A stretch of DNA of 64,000 bases from Symsagittifera roscoffensis (GCF_963678635.1 NC_087067.1:24933547-24997546); one strand, 5' to 3'; counted from the first letter of the stretch, positions 10,051 to 21,842 are shown. Made by a program: numbers and translations. The notes: generated by a model from the letters alone, not told the origin.

Positions 10051-11645
10051 TGTAACTCTTTTTAAGATGGTTGCCGAAAATATTAACTTAGAATTACTTT
10101 AAAAGAGGAAGCTATCCGATGCCCAGATAAAAACTTGTTCAACCTCTCGTACAAACAAATGCGAATATTTTACATTTAACTTCTGGTATTGAACAACAAT
10201 GTTCCTAAATAATTGATTGCAAAAGATTTTTGTCTGCGCAAAACTCTTAAGCCAATTTTTGTCTGTGTAAAAACGTCTTTTCGAGCAGCTTATTTGGCTT
10301 AACGCTGCATAAAACCCCTCAAACATATCTAGCAGAAATCAAGCTGTCGTTTTGGATTTGGTTTTAAGATACCCCAGACCTTTAATGCTTTTGAACTTCC
10401 GGTGAAATGATTAACAATTGTTCCGATAAGCGACTTACTTAACTAGGCAATCCCAATCTCAAAGAGCACTATCAACTTTCTGGTGCTCGAAAACTGCTGT
10501 TCACAACACACAATTTTGCTCTGTGAAAGCAATTGACAATTTCGATGGTCATTTGCTTCTGATTTTGAGGCTGCATAAGATGTTTTGACCCGAATCCGAC
10601 GAAGTACAAGCACACTTCGTTTGCTGTGCAGTTAATGACAGATTCTGCAATATATGTGACCCTGAGAAATTTGGTCTTCTACGCTAAAATCACCATTTTC
10701 TTCTGATTGCAATTAATTAAATAGTTTTTTACTTTTTCAATTATTCCCGGCTAACAACCAGACAAAATCATTTTTATATTTCATAAAGAGATAAAATCAG
10801 ACAAAATACACAATTCAGTTTTGTTCAATACGAGATTAGATTGCTTATAGCGCAATTTTTTTCTGGAGAAGTTCTTACTTGGATGTTTTTCATAAGAAAG
10901 ACTCAATTCCACGTCTATTTTAAAATTGAAGTTGAAACAAGGGTTAATTGAAGATGTTTTTTTTTCATCGATTAATCAGATTTTTATCTTAATTTTGGCG
11001 AAGTAACGTTAAAAAATCTGAGAAGGGTTGAAATCTCTTAGGGGTAAAAAGTTGGGTGCAGTTTTATCAAACGTACATGCACCATACAAAAGCTGGTACA
11101 AAACTCGACAGTTTTTGTTCCCTCCTTTTAGTCTAAAAAACTTAACTTGAGAAAAATAAGTTTAATGAGTTCAGTTTTTTTTTCGTTTTATCTGGTTGCT
11201 TTAAATCAACAAAAAAGTCATGAAGGTTCAATGAACCGCAAAGTTTGCCCAGAATTAGCTCCTAAGTCGTCCAAATAAACGTCCTAAAATAATCGCTTCT
11301 AAAAAACAGATTGTATATGTTTCTAGCTTAGGTTGACCTCTACACGATACAAACGCTAAACAAATTATAAAAGTCAATCAATGGAATCTATGAATAAAAG
11401 CTGATCATACAATTTTTTAAGAACACTGTATGACAAACTTGTTCAGAAAATTGTTTTGTTGCTTCAATTGATTTTAGTTGTTTTTTTCTTAATGAGAGCC
11501 CGTGATAAGGTTTGTCATGCAATTTACAGAAAAAATACCAGCTATGTTTTTTGATAAAAAAATAACTGCTAGTTAAACCACTCCATTAAGGGAAAAACTT
11601 CTAGTCATGCCTAAGTTCATACAGTTTTTTCTTCTATGAAATGGT
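10051..11645. other. Non-coding AT-rich stretch
   Basis: No intact coding region is recognised. Copies of a ttgtatgac/tagcat-type motif near 11400 and 11600 relate to the palindromic family at 33.5-34 kb. Confidence 0.45.
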
Positions 11646-12530
11646 ATGGAATTTTATGACTACGATTTTTTCATAAATGAGAATCGTATGAATAGCATTT
11701 TAGCATTTTGCTCACCCTTGAGGTTGATCAAGCATATTCTGAGAGCTGGGCAAAATCTTATCACCGATGAACATTATAGATTTGAAAAAGATGTCAAAAC
11801 CAAATTTAGTTGTCATTATTGCTGTGTTAACTCCAATTGCGAAAATTGCAAAATGCCTCGGAAAATTCCAATTGCAAATTGCAAAAATGCCTCGGAAGAT
11901 AAATGACAAAATTAGAAATTAAAAAAATTATTTGAAACTCAGGCAACCACAGTCACAAACCCGACCTCATTTACAACGACAAAAACATTTTCGCAAAAAA
12001 ATTTCGACCAAAATCCAAATTGACCCGACAAATTTACTGGAAACGATTGACGATGAGCAAACTAAACTGAATGCAGAAATCAGAAATCCGCGAGAGTATC
12101 ACAAAATTAGCAGCGGGCTGCTAAAAAGCGAAACAGATTGTTGCAAAAATTCCAAGATTTTTACGGGACGTAAAAAAAGATGACATGTGCAGTAAAAGAG
12201 GGACTATCAAGATTTTGTATTACAGCATAATGATATATTGGTGATTTTTTGCTCCCTAAAAACGTACAATTTTTGCGTTGCCAATAAATTTTGTGCGACG
12301 AAATATCCAAGACGGCACCAAAACCGTTTCGTTGAAATTATACATTTTGGCGAAAATCCGTCACTTTGGGCTCTAATGTTCAAAAATCCAGGTAGCTTAC
12401 CAAAATTTGTTGGAAAAGGTTTTTTTTCCCGAAAATTTCAACCAAAATTTATTATTTCCGATTACGAGACGGGTTTTCTTGCCGCCCTGAAAAATTTGAT
12501 GCCAGCCGTCGATCATTTGGGTCGTTAACT
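11646..12530 (+). pseudogene. Decayed MULE-type transposase, FLYWCH plus DDE region
   Basis: Three successive open fragments on the plus strand look like one broken protein. The first (to 11906) has a Cys/His pattern with HYRFEKD and SCHYCC...CENC like a FLYWCH zinc finger. The second (11932-12183) is a charged linker. The third (12238-12528) has IHFGENPSLWALMF followed by FIISDYETGFLAALKNLMP, which resembles the MULE DDE core with its conserved second aspartate. Frame breaks between the parts and the loss of the C-terminal half show it is dead. Family assignment is by motif recognition only. Confidence 0.55.
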
Positions 12531-13227
12531 CAATATGCTCAGCTGTTTTCCAAAAAATTCAAACTTTTGGTCTTATTATTGCCTACAGAAATAATCGACA
12601 ATCTCAGTTACTCAGTTTATGATAGACCACAAAATCTCCGAACAACAAACGCCTGCCAAACATGGATGCATCCTGGAGCAAGAAAAATTTAAGAAGCCAA
12701 CCATTTTCATGGGTATTTGTGAAATGAAATAATTTGAAAAAAAATTGGAGAAAATCACTAAAACTAATTAAAAATTTAAAATATCATTCTCAAAATTTTC
12801 GAAAGGTGAGCCTCCACCGCCACAGAAACTCAACAGCAAAGTCTAGCGATTGAAAAACAATTATGATGAGAATATTATCAGTTTGGACCTTTATTGGATC
12901 AATATAGGCATTACTTGTTAAAATTTTTAAAAACAAACGAACGCAAATTTTACAAATCAACGTTGCATAAGCTATTCAATTCAAAACTCTCTTGTGAAAT
13001 CGGATTTAACATTTTATGTTCTCTTATAATAATTGTTTTGATAAATATTGTCCTGTTATGTTCTTTTTATATTTGTGAAACTTAATTTTTGGAAGAAAAA
13101 AACTTTGTTGACCGTTTCTTTTTTGTAGCAGTGACGTCTAAAATGAAAGATCTGCAAAAAAAAACTCCGACTAAATTCCTTTTTAACATCCGTCTTATTT
13201 GCTTATTGTCTAATTTCCTAGGCCCCG

Positions 13228-14529
13228 CTTAAATTGTTCACGGGTACTTCTGGCGCCAATACGTGCTAACTCGGCTTGATTGAGAGTAGATATTTTTAGA
13301 ATTTTTCTTATATTATTTGAACAACTTCTTAGAAAAGTCGGCTTTATGATAGTCACAAGAAAATTACTTTTGACTTTAAGACTTGTCAGAATTTTTTTTG
13401 TTTTTTTTTAAAAGTGCAGTTAGCTAGACCGGCATTTTTTGACCATTTACACGACCGCCACACCTAGAAGCCTATATATGGTCCCAACTTCAAATAAAGG
13501 CAATTTTGTTTGAACCACAACGAAATCGAACCACAACACAAAATGCTAAAAAACCATAGAATGCTAAAAAACCATAGAATATCTTAAATTTAAAAAAAAT
13601 TATTATCTAAATTTCAAACAAAAATTACATGAGACGTGTTTTCAACAAAAAAGCAAGAAATAAAATAAAATTATGCCCCTAATGCGTTCAGTGTGGACGG
13701 TAGTGATGACTAAGCATGCATTTCTTGAAGACATGGCACCGAACAAAAACAGTAAGATCCTGGAATTTTTCATTTTTTTTTAAATATCTGACGCTTTATT
13801 TGGCAGTTTTTGATCTACAAACTTACATTTAGACATACTTTTAATTCTAACTGTTTTTAGAATAGGTCAGATCTGGCTATTTTAAAAAATTGATGAGTTT
13901 TAAATTCTAGCGAAATTATTTTTAACCTAAAAATGTCTATTTAAGTTTTCAACTAGAAATGGTTTCCTTTTGAGACAAAAACGTTTTCTAAGCTATCGAC
14001 TCTGTAAAACCGTTGTTCTAGCCCTCAATGGACTGACTTAGGCTTCTTTTGACTTGAGAATAAGACCCTCATAAAAAAACGCTAAAAACACGACGCTTCT
14101 CAAGTTTGTGAGCATAAGTTGTTTTAATCGACTATTTCTGAAAATTACTGAGCGCTAATTTTTCTAGTTGACGAAAACGTAAGCTTCTATAGTTTAAAAA
14201 TTTCCTACGATTGAAATGAAACAACACTATTGCTCCAAACAACTTGTTCCAATTGGTTTTTAGAAAACTATGGTTTTTTCTGATTATAGATTTTTTGAAA
14301 TAATTTTAAAACAAAATTTTTAAATACAAAATTGCAATAGAATACAATGGGCGGATCGTTATCTTTTTGATTTATTATACTTTTGCAAACATTTCAAATA
14401 CGACGATGGAAGCAAAAGATTTTCTTCTAAATTTTATTGCTTAAAACTTTTTTGTCAAAAAAGGGCAACTAGCGATGCTTGGAAGTTTATAAAAAATCTG
14501 AACTTGTTATTGTCATATTGTGAAACAAA
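13228..14529. other. Non-coding AT-rich stretch
   Basis: No gene is seen. A 20-bp tandem duplication (aatgctaaaaaaccatagaa) lies at about 13542-13581. The rest is low-complexity A/T runs. Confidence 0.45.
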
Positions 14530-15090
14530 AATAGCAGGTTACTGTGCAAGTAGCACAGAATGTTCCGACCGCAGTCTTAGAAAAACACAAAAAAAAATTA
14601 TTAATTTTTTTTCAAATTAGTGTCGTTTTTTTGCAAAGTGTGATAAAAGAATCTGAAAGAAAAAATAAAACTTTGGCATATTTGACAGTCATAGCAAAAA
14701 AATCATTCGGAACACATTTTTAAAAAAAATCGAAAGGAAAAACTAAAACAGAAACGTAAAACAAAATTAAGTGAGCAATTTTAAAAAAATTTTTGCAGAA
14801 CTTTTTAGCTTTTTAATCTTTGTTTACAAAATGGCGCTAGAAAACTTCAAATTAAGTTGAAATTAGACAAAAAATCAAACCAGTTTTTCTCATTTTTTTT
14901 GAAGTTTTTTAATGTGGTTCAAATCACGATTGAAAGGGCTTTAATATGATCTATCACTCGACCCATTCCGATAATTATTTGTGGTACTTGATTTTGCGTG
15001 GGAAAAAAAAAACTGAAACACACCCAAATACAAACTTCTTCCCCATTTTTCAAATAATCGGAAAAACAACGTGCGGCTCGGAACAACAAA
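14530..15090. repeat. Dispersed repeat family B, copy 1
   Basis: Shares long blocks with 42115-42680: gttactgtgcaagtagcaca versus gtactgtacaaattgcaca, tttcaaattagtg, tgataaaa.gatctga, cacaaaatgg.gctaaaa, and tcgacccattcc.atgattaatt-type sequence, in the same order. A short third copy of the first block is near 47760. No coding capacity is evident, so this is probably a non-autonomous or decayed element. Confidence 0.55.
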
Positions 15091-15894
15091 ACTTTAATAG
15101 CCACTCGAGTTTGTAATGGTTTGAAAAACCTGCAATGGTTTGAACGGAAAACTGAGCCTTACGTCAATAATAACCACAACCACACGACCTGTAAATGCTG
15201 GGATGAGCACTGACGACCGCATAGATAGTTGACGCCCCTTATTATACTAAATTTCGGTTTACTGCTCTATTGACTAGTCCTATTGCACAAGTCCTATTCG
15301 CTACTTACCGGTGCCGCATTTGAAACTTAACAAAATATATGCAAAAAACATATATGCCTCAAAACAAATCAAAGAAGCAGAATTCCAACTGAGCATCTTG
15401 ATTGGCTCAAATTCAACTCTTACACCACCTCCTTCTCATTCTGGGCGCAATGTTACAGGTTCGGCATAAACCAATTTTGACTGAATAAAAAGTAATGCAC
15501 AGTGGAGAGACACTTTATTACTTCTTGGGGTGAATTTGTTTCTTGAAACTGTTCTTTAAAACTTTTCACGCAAAATCTGGTGCCAGAAATAATCAAAACT
15601 GTGGGTTGATTGATACATTTTTTCTAAAAACCCTTCAGGCTATGTGTCCAATGAGGCTTACAAGATTTCAAAAAGTTTACTCAATTGTCGAAAAGAGACG
15701 GTTCTCTGTTTTCAGTCCAACTTTGAGCAACTACGACGAACGAGTACATTTGCAGGGCAAAATTCGGTTAATTAAGCCCCAAAAACATATTTTCACTCCA
15801 GGAAAACGAGAATTGGAAGATAAATTTAAGCGCTTTTACTCCATAAAAAATACTTAAAAAAATCTTCCAAAAGTTACCCGCACTCAGTAAAAAA

Positions 15895-16150
15895 CTAAAA
15901 TAATCGATTAAATTATAATTAAAATCGTACCTTTATCATAATTATAATTAATTATACGCGCCATTTTTAGATGTTTAAACAGTTTTTAATCCATTATACT
16001 GATAACATTTTTGGTGACATTAGAATAAATTATAATTGATTATGATTTTTCCGAAAATCTTTATAATCTATTATAATAGATTATAATCCCTTTTTCTGTC
16101 AAAATAATATCACTCAAGAACAATCAATTATAATGGATTATAGTTTAGCT
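15895..16150. repeat. Cluster of attataat palindromic motifs
   Basis: Within about 250 bp there are roughly ten copies of attataat or its variants, many as inverted pairs (ttataatc.attataat). It resembles a clustered binding site or an AT-rich foldback; no function is visible. Confidence 0.5.
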
Positions 16151-16196
16151 ATTCTGGTGCATAGACATTCGTGTCACAGACATTTGTGTCCTTGAC

Positions 16197-16420
16197 AAAA
16201 CAGTCCGAAATGATAAAATTGTACCAGACATTTATGTCCCAGACAATATTGTCCGAAATTGTTTTGCGAAATTATTTTCTTTGATTTGACCTTGTGATCT
16301 TTAATGCTTTGTTCTTTTGAGGTTGTTTGATCGAGGAATGTTTAATTTCGCAAAACAATTTCGGACAATTTTGTCTGGGACATAAATGTCTGGTACAATT
16401 TTATCATTTCGGACTGTTTT
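16197..16420. mobile_element. Foldback element, 78-bp arms
   Basis: The left arm 16197-16274 and right arm 16343-16420 are nearly perfect inverted repeats with about one mismatch, separated by 68 bp. The arms contain nested gaca...tgtc palindromes. Just upstream (16160-16195) there are further copies of agacatttgtgtcc, so the element probably grew by duplication of a short palindromic unit. No transposase is present. Confidence 0.8.
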
Positions 16421-16443
16421 TCAAGAAAATTTTGAAATTTAAA

Positions 16444-16518
16444 AGCGCATTTGGCCGAGTGATGGAGTCATAAGTCTCAAGGTCAAAAGGTTTGAAGTTC
16501 AAATCTCGGGCTCGACAA
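16444..16518 (+). repeat. tRNA-like sequence, class II type
   Basis: A good box A (TGGCCGAGTGATGG) and a weaker box B (AGTTCAAATCTC) are spaced as in a Ser/Leu tRNA with a long variable arm. The acceptor stem does not pair well and box B deviates from GGTTCGAATCC. It is more likely a SINE head or tRNA pseudogene than a working tRNA. Confidence 0.55.
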
Positions 16519-16813
16519 AAAATTTTCGTAATTTAGTCAATATTTGAAAATAAAAAACCCAAAAATGGGTAAGCTAGGGCAAAGTTGAAATGGGTTGACT
16601 TGATTGAGCCAAAAGGGAAGAGGATGGGAAAAGGATGATTACATTGATCATTTTGCCGTTTTCAAATCGGGTCTAGCTCAATTTTGAAATTTTCTGGGAA
16701 AAACTTCAACTTAGAAAAATTTATTGAAAATCATTGCTTCGCAATATCAACTTTGGAAAATAAATTGACTTTAAATTATAGTTTGATGTTGCTGCTGCAC
16801 CCTTTTAGGAAAC

Positions 16814-17290
16814 TCAGAAGTTTACTTGGGTCGTAGGCCGCAACCAATTCTGAAAGGTTTTTGTCAAGTTTGACATAAAGAGGTTTTTATCACGTGACAC
16901 TCTTTGCCCGGCACACATTTTTTCGATCAAGATTTCAGCGTTTTTCTGTTCGTCTTGAAATTTTTCTATGAGTTTGGGAAATGATGGGTGCTTGCCATTC
17001 ACGAGTTTGACGAAGTTGCTATTCCAACCTTCAACAGCATTGTTGGTTCTGGGTCACCCGGTTATTACACGTTGATGACAACTCCAGCTGTCAACGTCAA
17101 ATCTGGGGTTTGGACGAGTTCCATTTGCCGCCGAGAGCCGACCAACGTAATTGTCCTCAAAGTAATTGAAGATTGGGTGGGCTGTCTCAGGGCATGTCTT
17201 CTGAAGAGTTTCGAAAGCAGTAGAAAAATCAGTTACAGGCAGGAAAGCGATACTCAGAAGCATTCGGACATGCTCTCAGAATTCCATATC
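16814..17290 (-). pseudogene. Decayed MULE transposase, C-terminal part
   Basis: A minus-strand frame from 17263 to 16814 has a single in-frame TGA at 17053. Before the stop are SIAFLPVTDFSTAFETLQK and a YFEDNYVGRL motif; just after it is PRTNNAVEGWNSNFVKLV. That order (late DDE region, then the TNN.VEGW block) is the signature of the C-terminal third of MULE transposases. The C-terminus ends naturally at 16814. The catalytic DDE region upstream is absent. It would have acted in the nucleus on element ends; now it is a fossil. Confidence 0.75.
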
Positions 17291-17966
17291 TGCATGAAAA
17301 AACAGTAAAAATCAAATTAATTTAAATTTAAGCTATAAAATTAAAGGCATAAACAAAAAAAATTAAATACTTTTTTTGAAACTGTTTTTGTTTGAAGTTT
17401 GTGCGTTATTTAATTTTTGAAGTCAACATGAGTTGATAATGATTATTTTTGTAAATGTCTATCTTTTCATTTCTCATTTTCTCGCCCAAGCTCAAAAAAT
17501 GGCGCAAAGATGAAAAAAAAATTTAGTTATGAACGTGGTCAGAGTTTTCCGTGCTACTTTCTGAACAACCGACTATCCCTGTTAATCTCATGCTTTTTGT
17601 TTATTTGTTTTGTTAAAATTGAAACTGCTGGGTACCTCAAAACATTTTACATTTTTTAAGTATGTTAATCAGAGGATATTCGAACGAGGTTCCACGGATC
17701 GGGCCGACGGATTTAAAGTCGAGTTTTGAAAACAGGGTCCTCGATCAAACAACCAATACAACTTTCTTTTTCAGTTTAATCATATTTAAAGAAGAGTATG
17801 TTTTAGCTCTTTCGTACATGTTCTTTCAAAGCATGAATGAAAAATGAAATATTAGAATGCATGAATGAAAAAAGAAATCATTAGCATAGTTTCGCGCACT
17901 TTTCCGGGCTCTTTCACAATTTTCCGGCATCTTTCTCTAAGAAAGAGCAAAAACATACTCTTCAAC

Positions 17967-18079
17967 AGTTAGAACATAGTTGAAGATGGCCTCGGGCAAA
18001 AGAGCCGCCGCACTCTGGCACTTCGTGCCCTCAGGCCGGCCTCTTTTTCCCTCGGGTATCTTTCAACTATGTTCTAACT
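17967..18079. mobile_element. 113-bp inverted-repeat element with GC-rich loop
   Basis: AGTTAGAACATAGTTGAAGAT at the left is matched by its reverse complement at the right with one insertion. The pairing continues inwards through ggcctcggg...ccctcggg. The centre is GC-rich (ctggcacttcgtgccctcag, itself a hairpin), unlike its AT-rich surroundings. Confidence 0.65.
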
Positions 18080-18881
18080 ACTACAAAGAACGAAGATGAA
18101 AAATGTTCTGAAGTTTGTGCAAATAAGCCCTACAAAAGGAGCGAACACTTATAGTCTCCGAGAGCAAATGACATTTTTGATTTTTAGAATTTCATCAGAA
18201 GAAAAACATATTGATGCCCGTGAATTTAATTTTAGTTCTTGCTGTTTCAATAAAAATGGTAGGATATCTTCGGGATTTTCAGTGCCCCTTGTTGAGCCTA
18301 AACTTTCTTTTTTTTGCTTCGGCGGTAGAAAATATTTATAAAACTAAATCTTTATAGGTCGAAAAAGGTCGAAACTCAAACCGCATTTCATTTTAAAAAA
18401 TCTACAGCGGTGCAAAGTTTATCTCGTAACTAGTGAATATCTTGCGCTGAAGGTGCGCTTAAAACTGTGCGCTAAAAGCTCAATTCAATTTTAAACTGCA
18501 AGATAATACTTAACATTCACTTAAACGAAAAACTCTGCTGCCATCTTCTAATCTAAATGTTTACACAAATAATCTAATAAAGGTTTTTCCAAAAGTCTTC
18601 GTAAAACATCGAAAGTTTCAGTGAACTTATTGTTAAAGCGGGAGTTTATTAGCCCGCATCAGTAGACAAATGAGTTGAGATTAGCAAACCTAACAAAGTC
18701 ACATTTTTCTAAGATAAATAACAATTTCAATATTTAGCTGATTTTATTAAGTTTTCCGAAGATTTCTCTTACTGTTCGTTTTGTAAACCAAAAAAAGCAA
18801 TTGCCAAAAAACGTAACTAAATATTACCAAGTTTGAAACGATCACTTAACTAAGAATTGATTTTTATTTAATGGTACAGTT

Positions 18882-19264
18882 ATGGGTTTTATGTGTTGGG
18901 TACAGTTACTATTAATTTTGCCAATTTTACCACTTTCCGATTCAATGGAAGTCAATGCTCCTTGGCAGACATGTGAAATGAACATCAGGTATTTCGAATC
19001 GGAATCTAACAGAACTGAAAAGGCGATAGTCCGTTTCTACGATGTCTGTTATGTACCTAAAAAACTGGCTAAAGCTGTTAACGATGAAGACTATCTGCTA
19101 TTACCGCCAACAAGAATTGCCCGCTCACGAAATGAAACAGACGCCTACCTGAATTTATTTGAAACAAAAACGGCTGTGTTTACGTTTAATATAACGACGC
19201 CACCCGAAGCGGCTGAAATGTTAGAAAATAACTACAAAATGAGGGGACTGTTACTCAGAACCGG
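18882..19264 (+). CDS. N-terminal exon of a secreted or membrane protein
   Basis: ATG 18882 opens a frame of 127 codons that ends at a donor-like GG|GTGATA (19265). It begins with a strong signal peptide (VQLLLILPILPLSDS), followed by an ectodomain with two Cys (CEMN, VCYVP) and N-glycosylation sequons NRT, NET and NIT. The frame stops one codon past the donor, so a further exon is expected. The membrane exon at 21843 lies downstream on the same strand, but it needs an upstream phase of 1 while this exon ends in phase 2. At least one more exon would be required between them. No domain is recognised. Confidence 0.55.
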
Positions 19265-19729
19265 GTGATATTAGCTAATTTTAAAAAAATAGCCCTTACT
19301 CAGCGTGGTCCCAAAGTTTGCTCGTGGTCTCTCCGTAAAAAAAATAATTTTAAGACTGTTGCGAATTTGTCAAGATAGGGTGAAATTTTATAATAAAATT
19401 AGGAACCGGTTATGGTCGCAAAGTGACGGCCATAATAACAATTTTGCGCCCACCAGCAGCCTTAAGGCAAAATTTTTCTAAGAAAAATTTTTAATTATTT
19501 TCTAAACCTTTAGATTTGTCCCTTTCCTCAATTTTGGCGAGCTGTCTTTTGTTACGAGTTGTATTTTGTTGCTAGTTGTCGCGGTACCAAACACCGAAAC
19601 TAATCAGCTGGTTTCATTTAAATGTTAGCTCAAACAGATGTAAGTATTATGTTTGATAAAAGCTTACATGTCATTCAAAGCAAGACTTCGTTGTGGATTT
19701 TCAAAAATATTTCAGAAAATTTGTCGAAC
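19265..19729 (+). other. Non-coding, probably intronic
   Basis: Between the secreted-protein exon and the next repeat. No further exon is identified. Confidence 0.35.
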
Positions 19730-20070
19730 GTATTTTAAGGTCGACTAAATTGATTTTCCGAGTTATCCCAAAGCTCTATAAAAACCCTGTTTTTGAAAAC
19801 CAATTTTTGAACAAATAGGCCACAAAAGGTGTTTTCAGACACTTTTTGGAAAAATTTGACAAAAAAAATTGCGGTTTTTTCGGCGAGCGTTCTCCCTTCA
19901 AATTAAGTATAAATTGGCGCCAAAAGCGCCTTTACAAAAAGTTTAGAGCCAGTCAGACAAAAATGGATATCTCAAAGTAGTACAAAAGGGGGACTCTTTG
20001 GGTCGGCAGGGATCGAATCCCTGAGGGGGAAAGGCCTCTGCCAACCCCTGCCCCCTCCAAATCCGTTTTT
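19730..20070 (-). mobile_element. tRNA-derived SINE-like repeat, copy 1
   Basis: Shares its body with 29745-30010 (aaggtcgac.aa...gagttatc, gcggttttttcg, aaaaatgga.at.tcaaa). Read on the minus strand, 20066-19988 has box A TTGGCAGAGG and box B GGATTCGATCCC at tRNA-like spacing, so the family looks tRNA-headed and lies in reverse orientation here. Confidence 0.5.
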
Positions 20071-20321
20071 GGTTGTTCTTCATTGTGTAGCAATTTGTAC
20101 CATAAATGAAGAAAAACCAAAAAAAAATGAAAACACAAAACAAACTGCTACCAATCAAATTAGATTATAAAAAAACAGTAGCTACTTATTTTTTCGTTTT
20201 TATCTAAGACTCAAAAATTAACATCAAAGTAAATTTTTTAACAATTTTATTTAAAATTTGAATGCAAGTTTTGAAATGTAACTTTTTCAAATGAGCAAGA
20301 AATTAGTATCTGAAGCTGCAA

Positions 20322-20556
20322 GGCGGTCGTGGCTGATTGGGGTAAGCCTAGCATCTCTCAACATGAAAGTTGTGCGTTCGAACCCCAATTGAGTCATGTT
20401 TAGGAGGGTCTCAGTATATCTATCTCCTCAAAATGGGATCGTCTGCGGCGATATAGATGACATCGTCCTCTTTGACGTTTCTTCCTTATTTGAGTAGGAC
20501 TGGGGCAATAACTATTAACTAAAATTTCATCTCCCAGAAAAATAAAATAAAGTTTC
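20322..20556 (+). mobile_element. tRNA-derived SINE
   Basis: A pol III promoter is clear: box A GTGGCTGATTGGGG near 20329 and box B GCGTTCGAACCCC near 20373. A tRNA-unrelated body (gatcgtctgcggcgatatag, tttgacgtttcttcc) follows, with an A-rich tail (aaaaataaaataaag). The head resembles a Ser/Leu-type tRNA. It encodes no protein and depends on a partner LINE for mobility. Confidence 0.75.
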
Positions 20557-20734
20557 AGTTTTTTCCAGGTCAGAAATGAACAATCTTAGTTAATCAAAGC
20601 TAGCGGGAGCTTGTATATCTGATCTAGTTTAATATCAAATAAAAAGACAAAAAATTAAAGGAATCAGCCACAATATATTTCCTATTAGCTGATTAAAAAA
20701 CCATTTTTGTTCTGACCTTCGAAGGAAGTGCGGA

Positions 20735-21830
20735 GTATTTATGCTCGGGGATTTTTTTATTCATTCAGTCATCAACTTTTAAGTTTTTTTGAAAGAAATT
20801 TTTTATACCATCTGAAACATATTGTTTAAAACCATTCACATAGTATAATTTTTCATAAAGTAATAATAATTTGAGTTTGGCTACTTCGACCACAATTGAG
20901 ACGACCTTGACCGGCTACTCTTGAGGCCTCATTAACAGGCTCTCTTCTTTTTGAAGTCTTTCCAAATGTACTAACTTTAAAATACTTAGAAACGAAATTA
21001 TTGCATTTTTTGAAAAACAAACAAAACTTTTTTACTTGGGCAATTTTTTATTTAGTCAATAGTTTTATTAAAAAATGTTAACGGAGATGTTTTATTCCAT
21101 CTGAAGTGTATTGCTACTTGCTGTCATTTTTCGCAAAGTTTTGGTGGTATAAAAGTCTCGAATTTTCCAATTTGGGATAAATATTTTGCAATATATTGTG
21201 TTTCACTGAAACTCGTAACCGACGGATGAATGCGTTCTAACCTGTTTAGTCAATATTTTTGGTGTTTTTATTAGGATACGACACGCTAAAAACATTTTTA
21301 ATTAGTTTACATAAGCGTGCCGAGAGATAAAATGAAGAATAAAAATTCAAAAAGTATTTTTTTTTCTATTATTTCGTCAATTTAAAACATTTTATTTAGC
21401 CTGGAAGTGCAGTCGGGACATTCAAGGCTTCGTCTTGATATACGAGCAGTCTTATCCTCCAATTCAAATTGGTATAATAATGGCGCAATATACTTGGTTC
21501 TAATAATTTTTATCTGTTCTTTTGAAGCGTATACGGCATTTTAAATCCTTCCAAATTGAACTGAGTCAAGCAGTTTGTTCTAAGTAATATGTTACCACGC
21601 ACAAAAAATAGCGCTTGGTACTTTATATATCTTGAGAAGAGTGGGGGATAAAAGATATAATTATGAACAAACATTTTTTAAAAATTCAAGTTTCACATCT
21701 TTTTTTTTACTCGTTCATCATCATTTTTTTTTCAAATCAAAGGTTTGCGATCGACAATAGAGGGCAATCGGAACATCCAGGTCTGTGCCCTGTTATCCGA
21801 GCAGTTTTGTTTTTTAAGTTGTTGTTTAAT
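20735..21830 (+). repeat. Decayed copies of dispersed repeat family A
   Basis: The 5' hallmark (gctcgggg.tttttttattcattcag) starts near 20740. The variant ttaacggagatgtttt.ttccatctgaa occurs near 21080 and again at 23013. The 3' hallmark (cagtcggaacat...ctgatacgagcagt) occurs at 21412-21457 and in altered form at 21758-21815. Several nested or rearranged copies make up this stretch. The second 3' end mimics an exon but is repeat sequence. Confidence 0.6.
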
Positions 21831-21842
21831 AACATCCGTAAG

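Larger units (their letters stand above)
9869..13227. mobile_element. Possible 3.4-kb MULE with related termini
   Basis: The end at 9869 (CGGGGCCTAGGAAcTTAGAC) and the reverse complement of 13227-13208 (CGGGGCCTAGGAAaTTAGAC) match over 20 bp and face each other around a decayed MULE transposase at 11.6-12.5 kb. This fits a long element with a short copy of its end at 10031-10050. Against it, the outer flanks (gtgcaact, cttaaatt) show no target duplication, whereas the 182-bp subelement has one. Confidence 0.35.

Noticed and set aside
15543-15857. 104-codon plus-strand ORF
   Set aside because: It has a basic C-terminus and an ATG, but no domain, splice site or homologous copy was seen. It could be chance in AT-rich DNA.
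16444-16518. Functional tRNA gene
   Set aside because: Box A is good, but box B is degenerate and the acceptor stem does not pair, so it is listed as tRNA-like.
21744-21837. Second exon linking 18882-19264 to the membrane exon
   Set aside because: The phases fit the first exon, but the sequence is the 3' end of repeat family A. The donor would also leave a 26-nt intron before the membrane frame.
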